Positions 17,346 through 26,244 of a stretch of DNA of 64,000 nucleotides are shown piece by piece. This stretch comes from Chryseobacterium sp. (GTDB lineage: Bacteria > Bacteroidota > Bacteroidia > Flavobacteriales > Weeksellaceae). The stretch's first letter is position 1. Each line of letters opens with the position of its first letter. Under the pieces are notes generated by a model that searched no databases, was not told where the DNA came from, and worked only from the letters and a program-made list of their open reading frames with translations. The stretch is taken from NCBI RefSeq assembly GCF_008831505.1, contig NZ_CP044507.1, forward strand, positions 1,240,001 through 1,304,000, read 5' to 3'. A program made the position numbers and the translations under genes.

Positions 17346-18840
17346 AGCGTTTAGCACACCCAGGCGTCAGTCCAAAATTGGAATTCTTTTGCTAACGCTT
17401 ATTAATTTCGGCAAGTTCCTCAAGGCGGCCTGGCCTTTATATGTGCTTTTTTTTATCCGTGATAAAAATCCCGGCAGTATTGTTTTTTATATTATTGGTA
17501 CAGTGGGCGTACTGGCCGTCATGTTCCTGGTCTCCTACCTTCAGTACCGCAACTTTTCCTACAGTATCAGTGAGCAAACTGGAGAGCTAATCATTAACAG
17601 TGGCATCATTAACAGGAAAAAGGTCAGTATCGAAAAAAATAAGATTCAGGAAGTGAATATCAACCAACCTTTGATTCACCGATTACTGAATATTTACAAA
17701 CTTGAAATTGACAGTCCCGGCAGTGACAAGAAGGAAGTTACAGTAAATGCCATTTCACTTAAGAATGCGCGTGACCTGAAGCATTATCTGATGGGGTATC
17801 AAACGTTGGCCACCGATGTTTTGTCAACCGCCTCAACATCTGCATCAAGAGTTGATTCACCCGAACTTATAAAGATCTCTGTAACTTCTCTGATAAAATA
17901 TGGCCTCACCGCAAATTATCTCAAAAGTTTTCTGGGACTTATCGGTATTATGATCTATGTGGGGCAAAGTGTCCTGGATTTGTTCCGTGAACAGTCTTTG
18001 GAAGAGTTTATTTCCGGAAGCGCATCTCAAAACATCAATGCCGCTCTGCTTCATCAGGTACCGGTCATTGCTATATTCCTTCTTGTCTTCATGCTTTTCA
18101 TTGTGGGTATAGCTGTGAATTTGGTGACCAATCTGGTAATTTACTATGGCATGAAAATTTTTAAAGGCGGGGAAAGGCTGTCGCTGGAATACGGCCTGCT
18201 GAACACCAAAAATGCCATCATCAGCAAAAGTAAAGTGCAGATGGTGACCGAAATACAGAATTTTTTGCAGAAGAAGGTGAACGTCCTCCAGCTTCGCGTC
18301 AGCCAGATTTCAGGAGAAGTGAATAGCAGGGACAGCTATACAACGATCCCTGGTTGCAGTCCGAAAGAAAAAAATGATTTACTGGAATTTTTGTGGAACC
18401 GCATGCCAGTTTTCAAAAAAATGTTACGGCCCGACCTTCGCAAACTTATTATCGGACATTTGCTTTATATAGTTTTACCCGTAATTATTTTTGTCATATT
18501 TTTGGATACATCCTATTTTCCGCTTCTGGCAGCCTACCTCCTGGCCGCAGAAACAGGTATTATAATGGCATTCCGAAACAGCCGACTTTATTATAATGAA
18601 GACTTTATCATGGTGCAGTCCGGTATTTGGGACCTTAAACGGAAGACCATAGAAACGGAAAAAATCCAGGCAATTAAACTCCAGCAGTATTTCTGGCAGA
18701 ACAAAAGTGATCTTGGGTCCGCAACTTTCTTTACGGCGGGTGGCAGGATTTCGTTCAGAAGTTCAAGCTACAGCAAGCTTCGGAAACTTGTGAATTATAG
18801 CCTGTATAAAGTAGAAAGCACTTCGAAAAGCTGGATGTGA
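17338..18840 (+). CDS. Bacterial PH-domain (bPH2, YdbT-like) multi-pass membrane protein
   Basis: 500 residues from the ATG at 17338, which overlaps the stop of the preceding PH gene; a GTG at 17311 is an alternative. Three repeated PH units can be seen around INSGIINRKKVSIEKNKIQEV, LSLEYGLLNTKNAIISKSKVQ and MVQSGIWDLKRKTIETEKIQAI, each preceded by a pair of membrane helices. This is the YdbT arrangement and it is the partner of the upstream YdbS-like protein. The coupled overlap suggests matched translation. Confidence 0.8.
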   Translation: MDKAFSTPRRQSKIGILLLTLINFGKFLKAAWPLYVLFFIRDKNPGSIVFYIIGTVGVLAVMFLVSYLQYRNFSYSISEQTGELIINSGIINRKKVSIEKNKIQEVNINQPLIHRLLNIYKLEIDSPGSDKKEVTVNAISLKNARDLKHYLMGYQTLATDVLSTASTSASRVDSPELIKISVTSLIKYGLTANYLKSFLGLIGIMIYVGQSVLDLFREQSLEEFISGSASQNINAALLHQVPVIAIFLLVFMLFIVGIAVNLVTNLVIYYGMKIFKGGERLSLEYGLLNTKNAIISKSKVQMVTEIQNFLQKKVNVLQLRVSQISGEVNSRDSYTTIPGCSPKEKNDLLEFLWNRMPVFKKMLRPDLRKLIIGHLLYIVLPVIIFVIFLDTSYFPLLAAYLLAAETGIIMAFRNSRLYYNEDFIMVQSGIWDLKRKTIETEKIQAIKLQQYFWQNKSDLGSATFFTAGGRISFRSSSYSKLRKLVNYSLYKVESTSKSWM

Positions 18841-18883
18841 CACCTGCAGTAAATTATCAATTACTACAAATGAATAAGATTTT

Positions 18884-19813
18884 ATGATAGATTGGATAAA
18901 AGCCGCAAGGCTCCGTACGCTGCCACTTTCAATGAGTGGAATCATCGTGGGCTCCTTCATCGCCAGATGGCGGATTATGGAAGAAGGCGGCACCTGGGAC
19001 TGGCGAATTTTTGCTTTGGCGATGCTCGTAACTCTGTTATACCAAATCCTTTCAAACTTTGCCAATGATTATGGCGACGGAATTAAAGGAACTGACGAAT
19101 TTCGGTCCCATGAGGCGGAACAACGGGCAGTGGGCTCCGGCCGTATAACCGCGCATCAAATGAGGAATGCGGTGATCCTTTTCGCCGTACTTTCGTTCAT
19201 TGCGACTGTTGCGCTGCTTTACCTGGCCTTCTTCAGGGAAAACCTAATGAATGAATTCTACACCTTTACAGCGCTTGGAGTGGCCTGCATCCTGGCTGCC
19301 GTGGGATATACAGTTGGGAAAAAGCCTTATGGTTATTTGGGTCTTGGCGACCTCTTCGTTTTCCTTTTCTTCGGTATCGTCGCTGTTTGCGGAAGTTATT
19401 TCCTTTTCACAAAGACCTTCCACTGGGACATGCTATTACCTGCAACGGCCATTGGAATGCTGAGCGCTGCCGTGCTTAACCTCAACAATATGCGTGATAT
19501 AGAGAGTGATGCTCTAAGCGGTAAGAAAACTCTGGCGCTCAAAATGGGTTACAGATATGCGATGGTGTATGAAATTGTCCTGCTGCAGTTGCCGTTGTTG
19601 CTTGTACTGGTATTTATGATGATGAATGAGCTGCAGAACAGCGGTAATTACTATGCCTATATTTTCTTTATTTTAATGTTTCCCATGATGGCACTAAGAA
19701 GAAGAATTATGCAGGTAAAAGATCCAAAGGAGCTGGATCCGTTTCTGAAGCAGATCGGCATACTTACATTGGTTATGAGTATTCTGATCGCATTCGGACT
19801 GAATTACTTTTAG
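18884..19813 (+). CDS. menA: 1,4-dihydroxy-2-naphthoate polyprenyltransferase MenA
   Basis: 309 residues, UbiA-type prenyltransferase with about eight or nine helices. The first Asp-rich motif is in NFANDYGDGIKGTDE (about 61-75), and the second in LNLNNMRDIESDALSGKKTLA. MWIKAARLRTLPLS-like start (here MIDWIKAARLRTLPLS) is typical of MenA rather than UbiA. The enzyme attaches the isoprenoid side chain to DHNA in the membrane. It lies with menB and the PH pair on one strand, with a 43-base gap before it. Confidence 0.93.
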   Translation: MIDWIKAARLRTLPLSMSGIIVGSFIARWRIMEEGGTWDWRIFALAMLVTLLYQILSNFANDYGDGIKGTDEFRSHEAEQRAVGSGRITAHQMRNAVILFAVLSFIATVALLYLAFFRENLMNEFYTFTALGVACILAAVGYTVGKKPYGYLGLGDLFVFLFFGIVAVCGSYFLFTKTFHWDMLLPATAIGMLSAAVLNLNNMRDIESDALSGKKTLALKMGYRYAMVYEIVLLQLPLLLVLVFMMMNELQNSGNYYAYIFFILMFPMMALRRRIMQVKDPKELDPFLKQIGILTLVMSILIAFGLNYF

Positions 19814-19896
19814 ACGAAAAATAAAAGGCAATTACAGGATCATGCGAAGTCATTAAGAAGGCTGTTACTCAGGAACTGTATCTTTGCAGTTGCTGA

Positions 19897-19980
19897 AATG
19901 GGCGTTCCGTAGGAATGCGACCTGTACAGCCATTAGCAAAACATAATGCGCAGTGTTCCTTAGGAACGCTACCTTACTGT
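19897..19980. repeat. Pair of REP-like palindromic units
   Basis: Two related units lie 52 bases apart: GCGTTCCGTAGGAATGCGACC at 19902 and GTGTTCCTTAGGAACGCTACC at 19954. Each has a short palindromic core (TTCC-N2-AGGAA) followed by GCxACC. The layout resembles the REP elements that RAYT transposases spread in Bacteroidetes. They sit between menA and the metallo-hydrolase gene, after a TATCTTTG box at 19879-19886, so they may be in its 5' leader. No transposase is nearby. Confidence 0.5.
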
Positions 19981-20023
19981 TAAATGTCAAGATTAGATTA
20001 ACCAACCAACAAAACATATAGAA

Positions 20024-20710
20024 ATGAAAATTCAATACCTTGGACAGAACTGTTTTCTGTTCACGTACGACGGCAAAAATATCCTTAGCGACCCTTTCTA
20101 TAACTTTGGTAAAGCCGAATCCGGTTTTGACCTCGAAGCTCAGACCATCGATTATGTTCTTATCACGCATGCCCATGGAGATCATACCGCCGATGTGAAG
20201 GAAGTTTTGTACCACCACCCGGCAGCACAGGTGATCGCTCAACCGGAAATCTGCGCTTATTTTGAACATCCGCAATCTATAGATATGAACTTTGGCGGTA
20301 CCACTAAAATAGATGACCTGGAAATATCAATGGTTCCGGCAAGTCACACCAGCTCATTTCCGGACGGAAGATATGGTGGCGAACCTGCAGGCTATATGCT
20401 GAAAACACCAGATACCACAATTTATTTTGCGGGCGACACCGGCATTTCTGCCGAGATGGAAATCCTGCCTAAATTCTTTGGAAAAATTGATGTAGCCATC
20501 CTCCCCATTGGCGGACACTACACTATGTGTGCGGAAAAAGCAGCATTTGCAGCCTCAGAATTAATTAAAACTCCTAAAGTAATCGGATGTCATTTTGATA
20601 CTTTTCAACCCATCAAGATAAACCATGATTTGGCTAAGTCAAAATTCAGTGAAAAAGGAGTGGAGTTGGTATTGCCGAAACTTGGCGAAATCCTTGAAAT
20701 CAGGAAATAA
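20024..20710 (+). CDS. UPF0173-type metal-dependent hydrolase (metallo-beta-lactamase fold)
   Basis: 228 residues. The metal motif THAHGDHTAD (about 49-58), a later His in ASHTSSFPDG, the Asp in YFAGDTG and a final His in GCHFDTFQP complete the dinuclear site. The start MKIQYLGQNCFLFTYDGKNIL is typical of the family. The substrate is unknown. Its TAA overlaps the T-run of the ffs terminator on the other strand, so the two genes are convergent. Confidence 0.88.
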   Translation: MKIQYLGQNCFLFTYDGKNILSDPFYNFGKAESGFDLEAQTIDYVLITHAHGDHTADVKEVLYHHPAAQVIAQPEICAYFEHPQSIDMNFGGTTKIDDLEISMVPASHTSSFPDGRYGGEPAGYMLKTPDTTIYFAGDTGISAEMEILPKFFGKIDVAILPIGGHYTMCAEKAAFAASELIKTPKVIGCHFDTFQPIKINHDLAKSKFSEKGVELVLPKLGEILEIRK

Positions 20711-20715
20711 AAAAA
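20709..20715 (-). terminator. T-run ending the ffs transcript
   Basis: Seven T on the minus strand directly follow the closing helix of the 4.5S RNA (CTTGCC then AT7), so the long terminal hairpin of the RNA itself serves as terminator stem. Confidence 0.75.
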
Positions 20716-20716
20716 T

Positions 20717-20809
20717 GGCAAGCGATCTACATCACACCGCTACAACCGTTTACCTTTGCTGCGTTCCCACCCTGGAGGATTCACAGGAGCTGGTTGTGTA
20801 GGACTTGCC
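20717..20809 (-). ncRNA. ffs: 4.5S signal recognition particle RNA
   Basis: The minus strand gives a 93-base RNA whose ends pair (GGCAAG with CTTGCC; CTACAC with GTGTGATGTAG; ACAACC with GGTTGT). The apical part reads CCAGGGTGGGAACGCAGCA, corresponding to the conserved GGAA and GCAGC loops of the Ffh-binding helix 8. A consensus promoter sits immediately upstream and a T-run immediately downstream. The RNA binds Ffh and targets membrane proteins co-translationally. It is the small bacterial form without an Alu domain. Confidence 0.92.
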
Positions 20810-20813
20810 GCTG

Positions 20814-20843
20814 CAAATATACAAATATTTATAAAACTTCAAA
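20814..20843 (-). promoter_or_regulatory. ffs promoter, consensus Bacteroidetes type
   Basis: On the minus strand: TTTG (20843-20840), an 18-base spacer and TATATTTG (20821-20814). The predicted RNA end is 5 bases further, which gives a local calibration for -7 to start distance. Confidence 0.85.
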
Positions 20844-20857
20844 CTTTAATTGCATTT

Positions 20858-21433
20858 ATGTCCAAAAATCCTGTTACCCTGGGTATCATTCTCTTCGTTA
20901 CCACGATGCTGCTTTTCTTCACCGTCTACCTTATAAGCGGTGTGGATTATTTTAACAACAGTCTTATTGTCAATGCCTTCGTACTGCCTTTGCTGTACTG
21001 CATATTCGCGTATCTATCAGTAAACAGTTACTGGAAATCAAAAGGTACAATTTCTTTCAAGGAGGCCTTCAGCAAAGCCTTTACACCGATGTTCGTGGGA
21101 GGTTTTCTCTCTGTAGTATCTATGTTTGTGTTCCTGAACTTTGTAGATACAGATGCCAAAGATCTTTTGAATTATCAGTATGTGGAACGCCAGAAGGCAG
21201 AACTGAACAAAGAGTACGAATCTGCAAAACAGGTCCTGGCAAAAAAGGAAGATATTGAAGAACTGGAGATCAAATACCGCCAGCGCATCCAAAGTTTTGA
21301 ACCGGAGCGTGTAAAGGACAAGGACATGCTTACCTTCAGGCTATTTTCCTCCTACTTTGCGGCAATCCTTATTTTTTACTTAATTTTATCCCTGTTTTTC
21401 GGAGCATTTTTCCGCGGCAGAACCACTAAATAA
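20858..21433 (+). CDS. DUF4199 membrane protein
   Basis: 191 residues from the ATG at 20858; the frame is open upstream but that part is the ffs gene and its promoter. Four membrane helices are seen (about 8-30, 37-55, 75-98 and 160-185), with a long charged, helical loop (QYVERQKAELNKEYESAKQV) between helices 3 and 4. This is the DUF4199 layout. It is directly followed (23 bases) by a GT2 gene, an arrangement common in flavobacteria. The function is unknown. Its promoter region overlaps that of ffs on the other strand. Confidence 0.82.
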   Translation: MSKNPVTLGIILFVTTMLLFFTVYLISGVDYFNNSLIVNAFVLPLLYCIFAYLSVNSYWKSKGTISFKEAFSKAFTPMFVGGFLSVVSMFVFLNFVDTDAKDLLNYQYVERQKAELNKEYESAKQVLAKKEDIEELEIKYRQRIQSFEPERVKDKDMLTFRLFSSYFAAILIFYLILSLFFGAFFRGRTTK

Positions 21434-21456
21434 TTTATTCCATTTTTTTCAAATCA

Positions 21457-22407
21457 ATGAATTTATCCATCATCATCCCCTTATTAAATGAAGAGGAATC
21501 CCTGGAAGAACTTTTTTCCAGAATTGATACAGTATGCAGAGGAGCAAATCTGACCTATGAAGTCTGGTTTGTAGACGATGGCAGTACCGATCTGTCCTGG
21601 AGCATCATAGAAAACCTTAAAGTGCAGCACCCGCAGATCAATGCCATACGGTTTTCGCGAAATTACGGTAAATCCCAGGCCTTACATGCCGCCTTCGAAA
21701 GGGCGCACGGCGATGTAATTATTACAATGGATGCGGATCTTCAGGATTTCCCGGAAGAGATACCCGAACTTTATCAGATGGTGAAAGAAGAGGATTACGA
21801 TATCGTTTCAGGCTGGAAAAAGAAAAGATTTGACAATGTAATGACTAAAAACCTGCCCTCTAAACTCTTTAATTCGGCGGCCCGCAAAGTTTCAGGTGTA
21901 GAACTTCATGATTTTAACTGCGGACTTAAAGCCTATAAAAAGCAGGTTGTAAAATCTATTGATGTTTATGGCGATATGCACCGTTACATTCCTGTACTGG
22001 CAGCCAATGCAGGCTTCCGCCGTATCACCGAGAAAGAAGTTCAGCACCAGGCCAGACCTTACGGAACTTCCAAATTCGGGACGGAACGTTTCGTGCGCGG
22101 GTTCCTTGATCTGATCACCCTTTGGTTCGTAAGCCGTTTCGGTGGCAGACCTATGCACTTTTTCGGTGCAGTGGGAACCATCATGTTCATAATTGGATTT
22201 CTTTCGGCACTGTGGCTTGGCATTTCCAAACTCATCGACGTATCGCGGGGCGTTTATGGGCACCTGCTTACAGACAATGCTTTTTTCTTCATCGCACTTA
22301 CCATGATGATTCTGGGGTCACTGCTGTTTATTGCAGGGTTCCTGGGCGAAATGATTATCCGGACCACCCGGGATAATAAGCATTACCACATTGACCAGGT
22401 AATTTAG
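21457..22407 (+). CDS. Family 2 glycosyltransferase, polyprenol-phosphate (DPM1/GtrB-like) type
   Basis: 316 residues. The GT-A domain at about 1-225 contains VWFVDDGSTDLSW and ITMDADLQDFPEEIP (DxD-type metal site). Two C-terminal membrane helices (about 235-260 and 270-295) are as in GtrB/ArnC/DPM1 proteins, which transfer a sugar to undecaprenyl phosphate on the cytoplasmic side of the membrane. The sugar is not known. It follows a DUF4199 gene and precedes a lipoprotein gene with gaps of 23 and 22 bases, probably one operon. It could supply the donor for an O-glycosyltransferase such as the DUF2723 protein at 39.5 kb, which is only a suggestion. Confidence 0.9.
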   Translation: MNLSIIIPLLNEEESLEELFSRIDTVCRGANLTYEVWFVDDGSTDLSWSIIENLKVQHPQINAIRFSRNYGKSQALHAAFERAHGDVIITMDADLQDFPEEIPELYQMVKEEDYDIVSGWKKKRFDNVMTKNLPSKLFNSAARKVSGVELHDFNCGLKAYKKQVVKSIDVYGDMHRYIPVLAANAGFRRITEKEVQHQARPYGTSKFGTERFVRGFLDLITLWFVSRFGGRPMHFFGAVGTIMFIIGFLSALWLGISKLIDVSRGVYGHLLTDNAFFFIALTMMILGSLLFIAGFLGEMIIRTTRDNKHYHIDQVI

Positions 22408-22429
22408 CGTAACTATACGAATGTGAAGT

Positions 22430-23131
22430 ATGAAAAACGGTTGTTTACTGATTCTGATTTTTAGCCTTTTATCCTGCGGAAAAATTAAACCCGAAGGCGA
22501 TATTGAAAATCGGGATATTAAGGTGGAGGAATTTACAAAACTTGACCTGAAAGGTAAATTCCGGGTCTTTTACCTGCGGTCAGCGGATAATTTTGTTAAT
22601 GTAGAGACCTATCCGAACATCCTGGATAATCTGCGGATTAAGGTGAAGGATAAAACACTGTATATTGAGGAAAAAAGGGAAACCCAGGAAGTTGATTTCT
22701 ACAATATTAACATTTATTCAAGGTACAGTCCCGCCAGTATTTCAATAGCAGATTCTGCCGAGATGACCCTTTCCAGTGAGATAAAAACAGATAATTTCAA
22801 ACTAAGCCTGAAAGATAATGCCAAGTTCATTGGCTCGGTCAATACCCGCCGGGCCGAAATTGATCTGATGAATACCAGCCGCGCCAATTTTCAGGGACAA
22901 ACACGCGACGCTGTGATTAAGATAGCAGATACTGCCAACCTGATCGCACCTTACTGGATGATTACCAACCTGAATATTGACTCCAAAAACGGGAATTACG
23001 CGGAAGTAAATGTAAAAGACTCACTAAAAGGAAAGATTGGTAATACGGCTAAGTTCCTTTACTATAATGACCCTATCCGCGCATTTAAAATTGACAAAAC
23101 GGCAAATGTGCAGAATAAGTTACTGGAGTAG
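22430..23131 (+). CDS. Lipoprotein with GIN (DUF2807-like) domain
   Basis: 233 residues. Lipobox LLSC with Cys16 after a short hydrophobic signal. The body is a repetitive beta structure starting with FTKLDLKGKFRVFYLRSAD, then pairs such as ADSAEMTLSSEIKTDNFKLS and KDNAKFIGSVNTRRAEIDL, as in the DUF2807 head-domain family of Bacteroidetes. It is likely attached to a membrane and facing the periplasm or surface. It is the last gene of the DUF4199-GT2 group. Confidence 0.75.
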   Translation: MKNGCLLILIFSLLSCGKIKPEGDIENRDIKVEEFTKLDLKGKFRVFYLRSADNFVNVETYPNILDNLRIKVKDKTLYIEEKRETQEVDFYNINIYSRYSPASISIADSAEMTLSSEIKTDNFKLSLKDNAKFIGSVNTRRAEIDLMNTSRANFQGQTRDAVIKIADTANLIAPYWMITNLNIDSKNGNYAEVNVKDSLKGKIGNTAKFLYYNDPIRAFKIDKTANVQNKLLE

Positions 23132-23146
23132 GGTAGAATGGAGCAA

Positions 23147-23609
23147 GGAAGATGGAAGTCGGGAGAAGGAAGAAAATAACCGGTCTAACCTTAAACCATA
23201 AGTTTTAAATTTGAAAAATTAATTATTTGGCAAAAGGCCATGGATTTCGGAGAAAAAATTCATCATATGGCAGCCGCTTTTCCAAAAGATGAAATTATAA
23301 TTTGTCCTCCCAGATTCGAAGAGCAGCAGATTCTATTGCTTTAAATATTTCGGAAGGTTCTATTTTACAGTCAGCTGCCGAATTCCGAAAGTTCCTGGGA
23401 TATGCTATACGTTCGCTGGCGGAAGTGGTGACCTGTCTATATAAAGCAAATAGGAGAACTTATAAATATGAGGGTAATTTTATTAATTTATACAATCAAA
23501 GTTTTAATCTGATGAATCAAATTATAGCATTCAGAAACCAATTGAAGTAGGGCTGCAATTTGTGGATAGTAAATAAATCTGGACTTCCATCTTCCAACTT
23601 CCATCTTCC
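23147..23609. mobile_element. Four-helix-bundle unit bounded by inverted repeats
   Basis: The 14-base GGAAGATGGAAGTC at 23147-23160 has an exact inverted copy GACTTCCATCTTCC at 23582-23595, followed by a second copy of the right motif (AACTTCCATCTTCC, 23596-23609). Between them lies only the broken four-helix-bundle gene. Such genes in flavobacteria are often edged by the same kind of TTCCATCTTCC motifs, so the whole block may be a decayed, spreading unit. No transposase is included. Confidence 0.5.
23198..23550 (+). pseudogene. Broken four-helix-bundle protein (23S rRNA intervening-sequence family)
   Basis: The family N-terminus is readable from 23198 (SFKFEKLIIWQKAMDFGEKI then HHMAAAFPKDEI) but its start codon is ATA instead of ATG. 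At 23294-23297 one T is missing (GAAATTATAAT for GAAATTTATAAT), shifting the frame. The rest (SSQIRRAADSIALNISEGS to FRNQLK, from 23302) continues in the next frame. Two independent lesions make this a pseudogene. Intact relatives are about 118 residues, form a pentameric four-helix bundle and are often encoded in 23S rRNA insertions; this one is between protein genes. Confidence 0.85.
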
Positions 23610-23649
23610 AACCTATAACATCATTCATAACTACAAACACAAATAAACA

Positions 23650-25368
23650 ATGACTACATTAGAAAAAGCTCAGCTTTGGCTCACCGATACATTTGACAAT
23701 GATACCCAATCCATTATTAAACAGTGGATTGCCGGAAACCCCGAAGAACTTGAGGATTCCTTTTACCGCGAACTCGAATTCGGCACCGGTGGAATGCGTG
23801 GCATCATGGGCGTGGGTACAAACAGGCTTAACCGTTACACGCTCGGCCAGGCCACACAGGGACTTGCCAATTATCTTCATACCCAATTTCCGGCTGAGGA
23901 AATTAAAGTCGCCATTGCCTACGACGTACGTAACAATTCCAAAGAATTTGGTAAGATGTGCGCTGATGTACTTACAGCTAACGGTATAAAAGTACTGCTT
24001 TTTAAAGAACACCGCCCTACACCTGAGCTTTCGTTTACCGTGCGGGATAAAAAATGTAATGCCGGTATCGTATTAACAGCCTCGCACAATCCACCTGAAT
24101 ATAACGGGTATAAAGTGTACTGGAACGACGGTGCGCAGATTGTTCCGCCACATGATGCGGCCATTATTAAGGAAGTCTACGCAGTGAAATTTGAGGAGAT
24201 TAAATTTACCGGAAACGACGAACTTATTGAGTGGATAGGAGAGGAGCAGGATGATGTCTATATTGACGCCTGCATAGAAAATTCTCTCTACCAAAAAGAT
24301 AAAACAGGTTACGATAATTTGAATATCGTGTTCACCTCTATCCATGGCACCACGTACACCACTGTTCCTCAAGCATTAAGGAAAGCCGGATTTACCAAAA
24401 TTGACCTTGTAAAGGAACAGATGATACCAAGCGGTAATTTTCCTACGGTAGAGTCTCCCAATCCTGAGGAACCGGCCGCGCTGGAAATGGCCATGGACCT
24501 GGCACGCATCACCAACGGCGATATTGTGATCGGTACCGATCCGGACGGCGACAGGCTTGGCATTGCGGTACGCAACCTGGACGGCGAAATGCAACTGCTG
24601 AACGGCAATCAGTGTAATACAATTCTGACCTATTACATCCTTGATCAGTGGCAGAAAGGAGGCAGGATTACAGGAAAGGAATTCATCGGTTCCACCATCG
24701 TGACTTCCGATGTCTTTTTTGATATTGCTGAGAAATTCGGTGTAGACTGCAAGGTAGGCCTTACCGGTTTCAAGTGGATTGGAAAGATGATCCGTGATTT
24801 TGAAGGTAAAGAAAAGTTTGTTTGCGGCGGCGAGGAAAGTTTTGGTTTCATGACGGGTGATTTTGTTCGCGACAAGGATTCCTGCGGCTCAATTCTTCTA
24901 GCCTGCGAAATTGCTGCCTGGTGCAAAGCCAACGGCAAAACAATGTACCAGTACATGATCGAGATCTATAAAGAGATTGGGATGTACTATGAAGGGCTTA
25001 TCAACGTAGTCAAAAAAGGCCGTTCCGGAGCCGAAGAGATCGTAACTATGATGCGTGACTTCCGCGAAAACCCGCCGAAAGTAATCGCGGGGTCACCGGT
25101 TGCCGAGATTAAAGATTTTCAGGAGCAGTCCATGGTTAATGTGACTACAGCCAAAAAGTCTGTAATGGACGATATTCCGAAATCAAATGTGCTGATATGG
25201 TATACAGAAGATGGGACAAAAGTTTGCGTTCGCCCTTCCGGTACAGAACCAAAGATCAAGTTTTATGTCTCTGTAAAAGATACTTTAGATTCGGAAGCCG
25301 AGTTTAACTCAAAGCTGCAACTATTGGATCAGAAGATTCGTCAAGTCAAAGCAGACCTTAATCTGTAA
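23650..25368 (+). CDS. Phosphohexomutase (phosphoglucomutase/phosphomannomutase family)
   Basis: 572 residues, the long PGM2-like form common in Bacteroidetes. The four active-site blocks are present: phosphoserine loop TASHNPPEYNGYK (about 141-153), metal loop GTDPDGDRLGIAV (about 295-307), sugar loop GGEESFGFM (about 393-401) and phosphate loop RPSGTEPKIKFYV (about 528-540). It interconverts hexose 1- and 6-phosphates in the cytoplasm, feeding glycan synthesis. The exact sugar cannot be fixed from these motifs. Confidence 0.93.
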   Translation: MTTLEKAQLWLTDTFDNDTQSIIKQWIAGNPEELEDSFYRELEFGTGGMRGIMGVGTNRLNRYTLGQATQGLANYLHTQFPAEEIKVAIAYDVRNNSKEFGKMCADVLTANGIKVLLFKEHRPTPELSFTVRDKKCNAGIVLTASHNPPEYNGYKVYWNDGAQIVPPHDAAIIKEVYAVKFEEIKFTGNDELIEWIGEEQDDVYIDACIENSLYQKDKTGYDNLNIVFTSIHGTTYTTVPQALRKAGFTKIDLVKEQMIPSGNFPTVESPNPEEPAALEMAMDLARITNGDIVIGTDPDGDRLGIAVRNLDGEMQLLNGNQCNTILTYYILDQWQKGGRITGKEFIGSTIVTSDVFFDIAEKFGVDCKVGLTGFKWIGKMIRDFEGKEKFVCGGEESFGFMTGDFVRDKDSCGSILLACEIAAWCKANGKTMYQYMIEIYKEIGMYYEGLINVVKKGRSGAEEIVTMMRDFRENPPKVIAGSPVAEIKDFQEQSMVNVTTAKKSVMDDIPKSNVLIWYTEDGTKVCVRPSGTEPKIKFYVSVKDTLDSEAEFNSKLQLLDQKIRQVKADLNL

Positions 25369-25463
25369 AGAAATTGAACACCTTATCCACATAGTTAGAT
25401 CATTGATTATTACAATTCCACAGCGTAATGCTTAAAGCCTAAAGCTTATGGCTCCTTATCCTC

Positions 25464-26207
25464 ATGAAAATTATCGCCGTAATACCCGCCCGCTATGAAG
25501 CCAGCCGTTTTCCCGGAAAACTGATGCAGTTGCTGGGCGACAAAACCGTCATTTCTACCACCTACAGAAATGTGATCTCCACCGGTCTTTTTGATGAAGT
25601 TTTTGTGGCTACGGATTCAGAAATCATTTTTGACGAGATTGCCCGAATTGGAGGAAAAGCAGTGATGACCGGAACTCATGAAACAGGAAGTGACCGTATT
25701 GCTGAAGCTGTACAGAATATAAGCTGTGATATCGTGGTAAATGTGCAGGGCGATGAACCCTTCCTGAAACTTGAACCTTTGACCCAGCTTATTAACGTAT
25801 TCAAATATGATGTTGAACACCGGATTTCACTCGCTTCCCTAAAGATTAAACTTTCGGAAAAGGAGGATGTTGAGAATCCGAATAACGTTAAAGTAATCAC
25901 TGACCTGAACGGATTTGCAATGTATTTCAGCAGGTCTGTCATTCCGTATTCGCGTGATGAATCTTATGCCACAGAATATTTTAAGCACATCGGCGTTTAT
26001 GCCTTCAGGAAGTCGGCGCTGCTTAAGTTTGCAAGTTTGCCCATGAGCCCGCTGGAATCTGCCGAGAAAATTGAGTGCATACGTTACCTTGAGCATGGCA
26101 TGAAGATCAAAATGATCGAAACCGATTTTGTGGGCGTGGGAATAGACGTTCCGGAAGACCTTGAAAAGGCAAAACTAATCCTGGAAGCACAACGGAAAGG
26201 TCTGTAA
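25464..26207 (+). CDS. kdsB: 3-deoxy-manno-octulosonate cytidylyltransferase KdsB
   Basis: 247 residues. The start [20 protein letters not shown] is the nucleotide-binding signature of KdsB, followed by [10 protein letters not shown] (metal/CTP site, about 92-101) and the C-terminal [13 protein letters not shown]. The enzyme activates Kdo as CMP-Kdo for lipopolysaccharide inner core. kdsA is 18 kb downstream at 43731. The gene lies 95 bases after the phosphohexomutase. Confidence 0.95.
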   Translation: MKIIAVIPARYEASRFPGKLMQLLGDKTVISTTYRNVISTGLFDEVFVATDSEIIFDEIARIGGKAVMTGTHETGSDRIAEAVQNISCDIVVNVQGDEPFLKLEPLTQLINVFKYDVEHRISLASLKIKLSEKEDVENPNNVKVITDLNGFAMYFSRSVIPYSRDESYATEYFKHIGVYAFRKSALLKFASLPMSPLESAEKIECIRYLEHGMKIKMIETDFVGVGIDVPEDLEKAKLILEAQRKGL

Positions 26208-26216
26208 ATAATAGTA

Positions 26217-26224
26217 TATATTTG
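26217..26224 (+). promoter_or_regulatory. -7 box before the 26245 gene
   Basis: TATATTTG matches TAnnTTTG and lies 20 bases before the ATG. No clear -33 element at the right distance. Confidence 0.45.
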
Positions 26225-26244
26225 AAAAATATTTGATTGACTGA

